64,000 nt of DNA from NCBI GenBank assembly GCA_910579285.1, contig CAJTTT010000009.1, positions 37,076 through 101,075 on the forward strand. The letters are read 5' to 3'. The stretch is from an uncultured Lachnospiraceae bacterium (GTDB lineage: Bacteria > Bacillota > Clostridia > Lachnospirales > Lachnospiraceae). Made by a program: the position numbers and the translations under genes. Below are positions 32,901-40,341 of this stretch, piece after piece (position 1 is the stretch's first letter; each line of letters opens with the position of its first letter). The notes below the pieces were generated by a model. That model was not told where the DNA came from. It ran no database searches and saw only the letters and a program-made list of their open reading frames with translations.

Positions 32901-33495
32901 TGTGAACGCCATCGAGGATTACCGAAACCTGATGGAGCGTTATACGTTTTTAAAGACCCAGCATGACGATCTGGTGGAGGCGGAGAAAACCCTGCTCGGC
33001 ATTATTGAGGAGCTGGACACTTCCATGAGGAAACAGTTCAATGAGAAATTTGCCCAGATTAACCGGGAATTTGACAAGGTGTTCAAGGAACTGTTCGGCG
33101 GCGGCAAAGGTTCTCTTGAGCTGATCGAGGAGGAGGACGTGCTGGAGGCGGGTATTCTGGTGATTGCACAGCCGCCCGGAAAGAAACTGGTCAATATGAT
33201 GCAGATGTCCGGCGGTGAGAAGTCCCTGACGGCGATTTGTCTGCTCTTTGCGATCCAGAACCTGAAACCTTCACCGTTCTGTCTTCTGGACGAGATCGAG
33301 GCGGCTCTGGACGAAAACAACGTGACCCGCTTTGCAAGGTATCTTCATAAGCTGACGAAGAGCACACAGTTCATTGTCATCACCCACAGGCGCGGCACGA
33401 TGGAAAAGGCTGACAGGCTGTACGGCATTACCATGCAGGAGAAGGGCATTTCCACACTGGTGAGCGTGAATCTGATCGACAAGGAGTTAGAGTGA
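29938..33495 (+). CDS. smc: Chromosome partition protein Smc
   Basis: An 1185-residue SMC ATPase. N-terminal Walker A is GPNGSGKSN (about residues 32-40). Coiled-coil arms flank a hinge near 500-690 (landmarks GYGGSVKAV and LLVPGGAISGGAFKN). The C-terminal head carries the signature MSGGEKSLTA and Walker B FCLLDEIEAALDE. With ScpA/ScpB (not in the window) it extrudes DNA loops and aligns chromosome arms from parS sites. Full length and intact, between rnc and ftsY. Confidence 0.98.
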   Translation: MYLKSIEVHGFKSFANKIKFQFHNGITGIVGPNGSGKSNVADAVRWVLGEQRIKQLRGVSMQDVIFSGTELRKPLGYAYVAITLDNSDHQLPIDFDEVTVSRRLYRSGESEYMLNGAPCRLKDVNELFYDTGIGKEGYSIIGQGQIDKILSGKPEERRELFDEAAGIVKFKRRKYAAQKKLEAEKQNLLRVNDILAELEKQTGPLEKQADKARIYLRKKEELKNLDVNVFLLENVRITEQLKAVDEKLRIAGGDLQETTNQYESIKEEYERIQNRIEQLDGEIEAARATLTDTGVMRSKLEGEINVLKEQIHSAEGNEEHLQTRINSISEQLAERDKERESILREKQEIDEKLAALEEERTQARDLLEKTQGEIETLNNHIESGKNTIIEALNNRATIKSRLGRFDTMLEQVNIRKAELNSRLLRAKSDEAEQTETIKKLEEEFEAITGSIKELTEQQELMEERLAGVRDELAGKDQKLRDTQVLYHQQKSKLEALSNLTERYEGYGGSVKAVMEKKDTEKGIIGVVADIIQAEAKYETAIETALGGNIQNIVTEDEETAKRMIGFLKKARAGRATFLPLTSITRPQEFKNPEALKEPGVVGMADALVKIEKKYKNVAKAMLGRIMVVDNVDHAVKIARKFDYGIRMVTLEGELLVPGGAISGGAFKNNSNLLGRRREMEELEKKVKQYVKEIDQILNEIEETKRGRNKMRLEIEDIKGQIQRKFIEQNTARMNVMQAEEKKSETTEGFGELKTEEQDIETQIGEIRAGKEEAAKELADSEALEKSVETQIAEFQTQLEEKRTLESEQAAQTGEWDVEVEKMRQNADFKRQNLERVDGERERYRSELNEVKEGLHLGKEEVERKKESILEIERTIEASHTAQTDAEKKLKEDMETKETLSGKQKNFFGTREELSQRMTALDKEVYRLNAQKERMEESIESQINYMWDEYEITLSDAEGLKNEEMTDLPAMKREISGLKDEIRKLGDVNVNAIEDYRNLMERYTFLKTQHDDLVEAEKTLLGIIEELDTSMRKQFNEKFAQINREFDKVFKELFGGGKGSLELIEEEDVLEAGILVIAQPPGKKLVNMMQMSGGEKSLTAICLLFAIQNLKPSPFCLLDEIEAALDENNVTRFARYLHKLTKSTQFIVITHRRGTMEKADRLYGITMQEKGISTLVSVNLIDKELE

Positions 33496-33515
33496 CGCAA
33501 AAAGAGAGGTAGGAT

Positions 33516-34454
33516 ATGGGAGAGGAAAAGTTGGGTTTCTTTGGCCGGCTGAAAGCGGGCCTCACCAAGACAAGAGACAATATCGTACACGGCATGGATT
33601 CGGTGTTCGGCGGATTTTCCAGTATTGATGACGACTTTTACGAGGAGCTGGAAGAAATCCTCATTATGGGGGATATCGGTGTGAACGCCACCGAGGAGAT
33701 TTTGGACAGGCTGAAAAAGCAGGTCAGGGAGAACCATATCAAGGAGCCGGCGGCCTGCCGGGAACACCTGATCAACAGCATCAGAGAGCAGATGGAAGTG
33801 GGAGACACCGCCTACGATTTTGAAAAGGAACGGTCGGTGGTGATGGTCATAGGCGTCAACGGCGTGGGAAAGACCACCACGGTTGGAAAACTCGCAGGAC
33901 AGCTCAAGGGACAGGGAAAAAAGGTGTTGATTGCGGCGGCGGATACGTTCCGTGCGGCGGCGGGAGAGCAGCTGTCGGAATGGGCGGCCCGTGCCGGAGT
34001 GGACATGATCGGCGGTACGGAGGGCGCCGACCCGGCAAGTGTGATTTTCGATGCGGTGAACGCGGCGAAGGCAAGAAATGTGGATGTGCTTTTGTGTGAT
34101 ACGGCTGGACGGCTTCATAACAAAAAGAATCTGATGGAGGAACTGAAAAAGATCAACCGTATTATCGACCGGGAGTTCCCGGATGCCCACCGGGAGAATC
34201 TGGTGGTTCTGGACGGCACCACAGGACAGAATGCCCTGCAGCAGGCGAAGGAGTTTGGCGAGGTGGCGGATGTGACGGGCATCATTCTGACAAAGCTGGA
34301 CGGGACGGCCAAGGGCGGCATTGCGGTGGCCATCCAGTCGGAGTTACAGATCCCGGTAAAGTATATCGGCGTTGGTGAGTCCATAGAGGATCTGCAGAAG
34401 TTTGATGCGAAGCAGTTTGTGGATGCGCTTTTTGATGTGAAGGAAGAGCAGTAG
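33516..34454 (+). CDS. ftsY: Signal recognition particle receptor FtsY
   Basis: A 312-residue SRP-family GTPase with a short N-terminus and an NG core, as in Gram-positives. Motifs are GVNGVGKTTTVGKLA (G1), DTFRAAAGEQL (insertion box), DTAGRLHNKKNLMEEL (G3), TKLDGTAKGG (G4) and GVGESIEDL. FtsY docks SRP-ribosome complexes at the membrane. It ends the rnc-smc-ftsY operon. Its partner Ffh is at 45791, separated by an 11-kb accessory block. Confidence 0.97.
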   Translation: MGEEKLGFFGRLKAGLTKTRDNIVHGMDSVFGGFSSIDDDFYEELEEILIMGDIGVNATEEILDRLKKQVRENHIKEPAACREHLINSIREQMEVGDTAYDFEKERSVVMVIGVNGVGKTTTVGKLAGQLKGQGKKVLIAAADTFRAAAGEQLSEWAARAGVDMIGGTEGADPASVIFDAVNAAKARNVDVLLCDTAGRLHNKKNLMEELKKINRIIDREFPDAHRENLVVLDGTTGQNALQQAKEFGEVADVTGIILTKLDGTAKGGIAVAIQSELQIPVKYIGVGESIEDLQKFDAKQFVDALFDVKEEQ

Positions 34455-34467
34455 TTGAGGTTCACAG

Positions 34468-34561
34468 TCGAAATGCGCATATACTGCGCATTTACGACCC
34501 GAGACAGTAAATTATGAGAGCATTTGCGCCTCGCCGCAGGCGACTTGGAATGCGCAAATGC
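34468..34561 (+). repeat. Two strong hairpins in the ftsY-ilvA spacer
   Basis: Hairpin 1: GTCG plus AAATGCGCA (34468-34480), loop TATAC, TGCGCATTT plus CGAC (34486-34499) with a bulged A, 13 bp in all. Hairpin 2: GCATTTGCGC (34520-34529) pairs perfectly with GCGCAAATGC (34552-34561); its 22-base loop can form CGCCT/AGGCG. The stems share the core ATGCGC/GCGCAT. No T-tract follows, so they are not standard terminators. Confidence 0.6.
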
Positions 34562-34620
34562 CGTTACTATGAGCAGTGGGAAACTGCGAATAGAAACAAG
34601 AGTAGGGAGGCACAGCGGGG

Positions 34621-35838
34621 ATGGATGCAATGACATTAGATCAGTTTGAAGAAGCCTATGAGGTGGTGAAAGAGGTCACCTCGGAGACAAAGCTCGTATA
34701 CAGCGACTATTTCAGTGCGCAGACCGGGAATAAGGTTTACCTGAAGCCGGAAAACATGCAGCTTACGGGAGCCTATAAGCTCAGAGGCGCCTACTATAAA
34801 ATCAGCACTCTGACGAAGGAGGAGCGGGAGAAGGGACTGATTACGGCATCCGCCGGAAATCACGCCCAGGGCGTAGCCTACGCGGCCAAATGCTACGGGG
34901 TAAAAGCTGTGATTGTGATGCCCACCACAACCCCCCTGATCAAAGTAAACCGCACCAAAAGCCACGGGGCGGAAGTAATCCTGTACGGGGATGTGTATGA
35001 TGAGGCCTGTGCCCATGCACTGGAACTGGCGGAGAAGAACGGTTATACGTTTGTACATCCCTTTGACGATCTGGATGTGGCTACGGGGCAGGGAACCATC
35101 GCTATGGAGATTATCAAGGAGCTTCCGCTGGTGGACTATATTCTGGTGCCAATCGGCGGCGGCGGTCTTGCCACCGGGGTATCTACCCTTGCAAAGCTCT
35201 TAAATCCGAAAATAAAGGTGATCGGCGTGGAGCCTGCGGGCGCGGCCTGTATGCAGGCATCCATCAAGGCGGGGAAAGTGCAGACCATGCCGCAGGTCAA
35301 TACCATTGCGGACGGCACTGCTGTGAAAACGCCGGGGGAAAAGATTTTCCCTTATGTGAGCAAAAATCTGGATGACATCATCACCGTGGAGGATGAGGAG
35401 CTGGTGGTGGCTTTTCTCGATATGGTGGAAAACCATAAGATGGTGGTGGAAAATTCCGGGCTTCTCACAGTGGCGGCCTTAAAGCATCTGGATGTGAAGA
35501 ATAAGAAGATTGTTTCCATTTTGAGCGGCGGCAATATGGATGTGATTACCATGTCCTGTGTAGTTCAGCAGGGGCTTGTGCTGCGCGACAGGATTTTCAC
35601 CGTGTCGGTGCTTCTGCCGGACAAGCCGGGAGAACTTTCCCGAGTGGCGGATGTGATTGCGAAACAGAGCGGAAATGTTATCAAGCTGGAGCATAACCAG
35701 TTCGTCTCCATCAACCGCAATGCGGCGGTGGAACTTCGGATTACGCTGGAAGCCTACGGCACGGAACACAAAAACCAGATCATCAAAGCGCTTGAGGACA
35801 ATGGGTATCAGCCCAAACTTGTGCGGGCGAGTATATAG
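34621..35838 (+). CDS. ilvA: Threonine ammonia-lyase (catabolic type with ACT domain)
   Basis: A 405-residue PLP fold-type II enzyme deaminating threonine to 2-oxobutyrate. The PLP lysine is about K53 in TGAYKLRGAY. The SAGNHAQGVA loop and the glycine-rich PLP-phosphate loop IGGGGLATG follow. A single C-terminal ACT-like domain starts near residue 325 (VLLPDKPGELSRVADVI). The length matches TdcB-like/short IlvA enzymes rather than the two-ACT biosynthetic form. It could feed isoleucine synthesis or threonine fermentation. It stands alone between structured spacer and a yitT-family gene; the second ATG at 34630 is an alternative start. Confidence 0.93.
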   Translation: MDAMTLDQFEEAYEVVKEVTSETKLVYSDYFSAQTGNKVYLKPENMQLTGAYKLRGAYYKISTLTKEEREKGLITASAGNHAQGVAYAAKCYGVKAVIVMPTTTPLIKVNRTKSHGAEVILYGDVYDEACAHALELAEKNGYTFVHPFDDLDVATGQGTIAMEIIKELPLVDYILVPIGGGGLATGVSTLAKLLNPKIKVIGVEPAGAACMQASIKAGKVQTMPQVNTIADGTAVKTPGEKIFPYVSKNLDDIITVEDEELVVAFLDMVENHKMVVENSGLLTVAALKHLDVKNKKIVSILSGGNMDVITMSCVVQQGLVLRDRIFTVSVLLPDKPGELSRVADVIAKQSGNVIKLEHNQFVSINRNAAVELRITLEAYGTEHKNQIIKALEDNGYQPKLVRASI

Positions 35839-35842
35839 GTTT

Positions 35843-35870
35843 TTCGAGCTTGCACTGCGAATGATATAAT
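35843..35870 (+). promoter_or_regulatory. Probable extended -10 promoter of the YitT-family gene
   Basis: TGATATAAT provides a consensus -10 (35865-35870) with TG at 35862-35863; TTCGAG (35843-35848) is a poor -35 at 16 bp. Confidence 0.5.
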
Positions 35871-35916
35871 TTTAAGATGGATATGATATTAACAAAAAAA
35901 GGCAGGGGTCATATTC

Positions 35917-36765
35917 ATGCAGAAAGTGAAAAAATATGTTATTATTACGGCAGCGGCATTTGTGTATGCCGTCGGGGTCAGTCTCTTTACAGACCCTAAT
36001 AATATGGCGCCGGGCGGTGTGACAGGTATCTCCATTATTTTGAGCAGGCTGCTGCCGGTCAGTACAGGTACCTTTATTATGCTGATCAACATACCGATCC
36101 TGATTTTTGCAGTCTGGAAATTCGGAATCACTTTTACGGTGTCAACGATCTATGCCATAGCGCTGATTTCGTCCTTTACGAATGTGCTGTCGCCATACGG
36201 GGCAGCTACGGACGACATCCTGCTGGCGGCTCTGGTGGGCGGTACGCTCACGGCGGTCTCCATCGGCGCGATCTTCCGCGCGGGAGCAACCACAGGCGGC
36301 ACGGATATTATCGTCAAGGCGCTGCGGCTGAGGTTTCCTCATCTTAAGACGGGGAAGATATTCTTTATCGCGGACGCGCTGGTGGTGACTCTCTCAGGCA
36401 TCGTATTCCGGGATCTGAACGCTGCACTGTATGCGGCGATTTCTGCCATCTGTACCTCTGTGGTGATGGATGTTGTGCTCTACGGCAGGGATGAGGCAAA
36501 ACTTCTGTATATCATCAGCAGCAGAGCGGAGGAAATTGCGGGGCGGCTTTTGTCGGATTTAGATATCGGCGTGACATATATAAAAGGGCAGGGCGCATAT
36601 AGTGGAGATAACAAGCGGGTGATTATGTGCGTGGTGAAAAAGCCTGTAACGCCCAGAGCGGAGGAGATTGTAAAACAGGAGGATCCCAATTCCTTTATGA
36701 TTATCACAAGCGCGACAGAGGTGTTTGGGGAAGGGTACAAAAGCTACTTTAGTGAGCGCATGTAG
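35917..36765 (+). CDS. YitT family membrane protein with DUF2179 domain
   Basis: A 282-residue protein. Five to six hydrophobic helices fill residues 5-185, with the family motif DPNNMAPGGVTGI between helices 1 and 2 and GATTGGTDI later. A soluble C-terminal DUF2179 domain (about 195-282) carries GVTYIKGQGAYSG. YitT proteins are common in Firmicutes, often in several paralogs, and their transport or regulatory role is not established. GH25 follows 27 bp downstream. Confidence 0.92.
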   Translation: MQKVKKYVIITAAAFVYAVGVSLFTDPNNMAPGGVTGISIILSRLLPVSTGTFIMLINIPILIFAVWKFGITFTVSTIYAIALISSFTNVLSPYGAATDDILLAALVGGTLTAVSIGAIFRAGATTGGTDIIVKALRLRFPHLKTGKIFFIADALVVTLSGIVFRDLNAALYAAISAICTSVVMDVVLYGRDEAKLLYIISSRAEEIAGRLLSDLDIGVTYIKGQGAYSGDNKRVIMCVVKKPVTPRAEEIVKQEDPNSFMIITSATEVFGEGYKSYFSERM

Positions 36766-36792
36766 CGGCATGCGCAGATAAAAGGAGAGTCT

Positions 36793-37926
36793 ATGCAGGA
36801 GAATCATTCGCAGGGGAAACGCAGCAGGAAGAAACGGAGGAGAAGTGAGAACAGCATCCTCGCAGGCTCCATCCTCCTCTGCATCGTTACGCTGACGGCG
36901 GTTACGATCTGCCTGGTCATGGTGTTCCAGTACAGGGCGGTTCAGCAGAAGAACACAGCGGTTATGAGTGAACTGGAGACAATACGGCTGAAGGAGGAAG
37001 CGGCTTACAATCAGGCGGAGGTGGATGCCATGATTGAGAGTGCGGTGGAGGAAGCAAAGGAAAAAACCGGGGAAGAGGTGAGTGAGCAATTCCTTGGCCG
37101 GATAAAGGAATTTATGTCTTCCGGGCAGGGGACAACGGAGATGCTCAGAGCATTTTTCCCGGATGAGATTGTGGTGGCTGACGCCGGGAAGTATTATTTT
37201 TTCCCGATTCTGGAGGAACTTGCCAGGAATACATACGATCCAGAGTCCTTTATGCCGGATGGGGACGGTGTCATGCACTATTATGTGGATGGGGAGCGGG
37301 CGTCCCGGAAGGGAATAGACGTATCCAGATACCAGGACAAAATCGACTGGGAGAAAGTTGCCTCTGACGAAGTGGATTATGCCTTTATCCGCCTGGGAAT
37401 CCGGGGATATACGGAAGGAGAGATCATGGAGGATGAAACCTTCCAGGATAACATCGAAGGTGCGCTGAAAAACGATATTGATGTGGGCGTATACTTTTTC
37501 ACCCAGGCCATGAGTGAGGAAGAGGCCGAGGAGGAAGCAGAGTTTGTGATTGAGTCCATTGCACCTTACAAGGTGGAGTACCCTGTGGTTATTGATGTGG
37601 AGGCGGTGACAAGCACGAAGGCCAGGGGGAATGATCTGACCAGCGAAGAGCGGACGAAGTACTGTATTGCCTTCTGCGAGAAAATCAGGGAGGCAGGATA
37701 TACTCCTATGATTTACGGAAATTTAAAGACCTTTACGCTGCTTTTGGACATCAAGGAGCTGGAGGCGTATGATAAGTGGTTTGCCTACTATGATGAGTCA
37801 TATTATTTCCCGTATGATTTTAAGATCTGGCAGTATACCAATAAAGGGAAGGTGGCCGGTATCAAGGGTGATGTGGATATGAATATCAGTTTTGAGCCGC
37901 CCGAGGATGATGAGGAAGATGATTAG
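36793..37926 (+). CDS. Membrane-anchored GH25 lysozyme
   Basis: A 377-residue protein with a basic cytoplasmic N-terminus, one membrane anchor (about 23-45), a coiled-coil/stalk region to about 165 and a C-terminal GH25 muramidase domain. The domain opens with GIDVSRYQ (D176) and carries the catalytic pair in VIDVEAV (D268, E270); MIYGNLKTF and KIWQYTNKG are further landmarks. It cleaves the MurNAc-GlcNAc bond of peptidoglycan outside the membrane, probably in wall remodelling. The acidic tail EPPEDDEEDD is unusual but not informative. It probably forms an operon with the upstream yitT gene and perhaps the C39-like gene 70 bp downstream. Confidence 0.9.
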   Translation: MQENHSQGKRSRKKRRRSENSILAGSILLCIVTLTAVTICLVMVFQYRAVQQKNTAVMSELETIRLKEEAAYNQAEVDAMIESAVEEAKEKTGEEVSEQFLGRIKEFMSSGQGTTEMLRAFFPDEIVVADAGKYYFFPILEELARNTYDPESFMPDGDGVMHYYVDGERASRKGIDVSRYQDKIDWEKVASDEVDYAFIRLGIRGYTEGEIMEDETFQDNIEGALKNDIDVGVYFFTQAMSEEEAEEEAEFVIESIAPYKVEYPVVIDVEAVTSTKARGNDLTSEERTKYCIAFCEKIREAGYTPMIYGNLKTFTLLLDIKELEAYDKWFAYYDESYYFPYDFKIWQYTNKGKVAGIKGDVDMNISFEPPEDDEEDD

Positions 37927-37996
37927 CAGAGAGAGCAGTTAAGAAGATACTAATTATAGTAAGGAAATACAATAAAAGGAAAGGCAGGGTTACGAC

Positions 37997-38665
37997 ATGA
38001 AATACGAATTTGAAGGTACTGTAGAATTTCGGGAGAATGAGAATGCCATCTCCGTGCCCTTCAATGTCTGGGAGGTCTGTGAGAAGGTGGGAGATGCGCC
38101 GGTACGCGTCTGCTTTGATGACGTGTGCTTTATCTGCGATCTTCTGCCAAAAGGGCAGGGATATTATGATATCCCGGTAAGTCAGGATACGCTCTCCAAA
38201 GTGGAGCTTGGCAAAAAATATCTGATCTCCATTGAGATTGTGGGAAATGTCATGGCAAGAATCGGGGACAGTCCTTACAGTGTGGAGCATCCGATCCGCA
38301 AAATTGAAGGGGTGGAGCTTGTGACACAGCCCTGGGACGGCCTTTGCGGACAGTCCTGCATTGCCATGATAGCGGGAACCACGCTGGATGAGGCCTGCGA
38401 TATTATGAAGTGCAGGGAGTGGCAGGCAAACATGAGCAAGATGATCGCTACGTTGGAATATCTGGGTATCCGCCATGCGGATAAGATCGTGTATACGCTT
38501 GGAAAGGAAGTGGAGCTGCCGAAGTGCACCATCATCATGGAGCGCATGGGCAGATACAGCCATTATCTTGTAGGGTACGACGGTAAGTATTATGATCCCA
38601 ATCTTGGTATAATCAAAGAGTTTGACATGGCGAAGATGGTGGGGTATCTGGAGATTGTAGTGTAG
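37997..38665 (+). CDS. DUF1905-like domain fused to a C39-like cysteine peptidase domain
   Basis: A 222-residue soluble protein with no signal peptide. Residues 1-90 (start YEFEGTVEF, then ISVPFNVWEV and LGKKYLISIEI) match the small DUF1905 beta-barrel pattern. Residues 105-222 resemble a C39/papain-like peptidase: QPWDGLCGQSC with candidate nucleophile C117, then YSHYLVG with H189 and YYDPN with D200. That gives a plausible Cys-His-Asp triad. C39 peptidases cut double-glycine leader peptides when fused to ABC transporters, but there is no transporter here. Substrate unknown. It follows the GH25 gene by 70 bp and is closed by a strong terminator. Confidence 0.7.
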   Translation: MKYEFEGTVEFRENENAISVPFNVWEVCEKVGDAPVRVCFDDVCFICDLLPKGQGYYDIPVSQDTLSKVELGKKYLISIEIVGNVMARIGDSPYSVEHPIRKIEGVELVTQPWDGLCGQSCIAMIAGTTLDEACDIMKCREWQANMSKMIATLEYLGIRHADKIVYTLGKEVELPKCTIIMERMGRYSHYLVGYDGKYYDPNLGIIKEFDMAKMVGYLEIVV

Positions 38666-38681
38666 ATCTGAAATGAAATAG

Positions 38682-38741
38682 GAAGGGGCATCGCGTAATC
38701 ACACTGATTGGATGATTTGGCGATGCCCTTTCTTTGTTTTT
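38682..38741 (+). terminator. Terminator after the C39-like gene
   Basis: A 13-bp stem with one G-U pair, GAAGGGGCATCGC (38682-38694) with GCGATGCCCTTTC (38720-38732), then TTTGTTTTT. Confidence 0.8.
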
Positions 38742-38779
38742 CCATATGATACGGCCGCTTTCGATTAAGCTGATAGAGA

Positions 38780-39553
38780 TCAGGTCTCGTTCATTTTATG
38801 TATGGATTCGGCGATACTGTTGGCGTCCTGCGTGATCTTTTTATAGATCTCTGTGGACTGCTTGGAGAATGCGCCCATCTGTTTCGCAATGATACCGAAA
38901 CCGGCTCCAGCAGCGCCGACCCGGGCGGTTTCAATGGATGCGTTCAACGCCATGATCGTCTGCTTGGAGGCGATCGCCTCAAGCTCCCGGGTGTTTGCTT
39001 TAATCCGGGTTACCGTTTCGGTGGCGTTTGCAATTTCCTCCTCCCACACATGGATCTTTTTGTATTCTGTGGCATTCATATATTCCTGTAAAACCATACG
39101 GTTTACTACATCGTTCAGAAGGGCTGCCGCCGCGCGGATAGACGCTTCAGAGCGCACCGGCACTTTGTGGACGGCGCGGATATATGTGTTCGGATCAATT
39201 CCCAGATCTGCAGCGATGGCGGCAAACTTTTCCTCATCCGGCTCGTGGGGGAGAACCTGACCGCCGATCACGGCCCCTAATTTCTCGCCGTTTAAAATGA
39301 TGTCGATGGAAAAATCCATCAACCCCGCATGGCATTCATAGACGCCCTGCCCGGCAGCGTCGCATTTTTGACAACGCTTCGCTCCTTCGGCGCAGCCCCG
39401 GGTGTGTTTCATACAAAAATCGGTAAAACCGCTTCCTTTGGTGATATAGCTGCCCTCTGTATCAATGGCAACGGCAGCAAGCCCGGTGGCCTGCGAAAAA
39501 GCGTCCTGAATCTTCTGCAAATGGCTTACATCCATAAAATCTGAGAGTTTCAT
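38780..39553 (-). CDS. Soluble PocR-domain protein with a short chemoreceptor-like signalling helix
   Basis: A 257-residue cytoplasmic protein. Residues 1 to about 150 form a PocR ligand-binding domain (DAFSQATGLAAVAID and the cysteine motif C-x15-C-x2-C seen as CAEGAKRCQKC). Residues 165-257 are helical and carry QTIMALNASIETARVGAAGAG, a variant of the chemoreceptor tip QTNLLALNA(A/S)IEAARAGE. There is no membrane helix, HAMP or full-length methylation bundle, so it may be a soluble chemoreceptor signalling through CheA/CheW. PocR domains are thought to bind small hydrocarbon derivatives. AAGGAGGGGG sets the ATG at 39553. It is a single gene divergent from the BceR-like regulator. Confidence 0.85.
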   Translation of the reverse strand: MKLSDFMDVSHLQKIQDAFSQATGLAAVAIDTEGSYITKGSGFTDFCMKHTRGCAEGAKRCQKCDAAGQGVYECHAGLMDFSIDIILNGEKLGAVIGGQVLPHEPDEEKFAAIAADLGIDPNTYIRAVHKVPVRSEASIRAAAALLNDVVNRMVLQEYMNATEYKKIHVWEEEIANATETVTRIKANTRELEAIASKQTIMALNASIETARVGAAGAGFGIIAKQMGAFSKQSTEIYKKITQDANSIAESIHKMNET

Positions 39554-39626
39554 GTCGATTTCCCCCTCCTTCAACAATATTAAATGTATTATATCATGCT
39601 TTTTGACAAATGCCTATCTTTTTGTA

Positions 39627-39635
39627 TGGTATAAT
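39627..39635 (+). promoter_or_regulatory. Extended -10 promoter of the Bce-type operon
   Basis: TGGTATAAT gives a consensus -10 (39630-39635) with TG at 39627-39628. TTGACA at 39603-39608 is 21 bp away, too far for a normal -35 but possibly contributory. On the minus strand ATTATA (39588-39593) may be the -10 of the divergent PocR gene. Confidence 0.55.
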
Positions 39636-39669
39636 ACAGGTTACAACAAGACAAAGGCGGGAAATAGGG

Positions 39670-40341
39670 ATGCGGGAAATTTATTATGCCGAGGACGATC
39701 CGGGAATTGCGGATAAGGTGAGGGAATATCTGGAGCGGCAGAACATAAAAGTGTCAGTATACAGCACACTCGGTGATTTGAAGCAGGCGCTTGCCGCGCG
39801 TCTGCCAGCGATGGTGCTTCTTGACTGGAATATGCCGGATGGGCGCGGGGATGGACTGTGTCGGTGGATTCGGAAAAACTGGAGGGAACTGCCGGTTATT
39901 TTCCTTACCGTGCGGGGGGACAGCGCAGATATTGTTTCGGGATTTGACAGCGGGGCGGACGATTATGTGGTGAAGCCCTTCGCGCTGGAGGTATTGTATT
40001 CCAGAGTGCAGGCGCTTCTCAGAAGAAGCGGGGACGTGAGCGGACAATATCTGACTTGCGACAGCATTGTGATGGACTTATCCCGTATGACGGCTGCCTG
40101 CGGGGCGGAGGAGGTAAACCTGAGTGCAGTGGAGTATCAGGTGCTTTTGTGTCTGATGAGGAATAAGGGCAGAATCGTAACCCGGGAAAAACTGCTGGAG
40201 CAGGTGTGGGATGTAAACGGAACCTATGTGAATGACAACACATTGACTGTAACAGTCAAACGGCTGCGGGACAAGCTGCACCAGCCGGCCTGTCTGAAAA
40301 CGGTCAGAAGCGTGGGATACCGCATGGAGGACACGGAATGA
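39670..40341 (+). CDS. OmpR/BceR-type response regulator
   Basis: A 223-residue response regulator: receiver domain (residues 1-115; acidic pocket E8-D9-D10, phospho-acceptor D52 in LLDWNMPDG, switch T near LTVRG, K in VVKPF) and OmpR-type winged helix (about 130-222; LSAVEYQVLLCL and VKRLRDKL). It is followed, with a 4-bp overlap, by an intramembrane-type sensor kinase and then an ABC transporter, the BceRS-BceAB layout that senses and exports or removes peptide antibiotics such as bacitracin or lantibiotics. It should activate the transporter promoter at 41313-41431. Confidence 0.92.
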   Translation: MREIYYAEDDPGIADKVREYLERQNIKVSVYSTLGDLKQALAARLPAMVLLDWNMPDGRGDGLCRWIRKNWRELPVIFLTVRGDSADIVSGFDSGADDYVVKPFALEVLYSRVQALLRRSGDVSGQYLTCDSIVMDLSRMTAACGAEEVNLSAVEYQVLLCLMRNKGRIVTREKLLEQVWDVNGTYVNDNTLTVTVKRLRDKLHQPACLKTVRSVGYRMEDTE

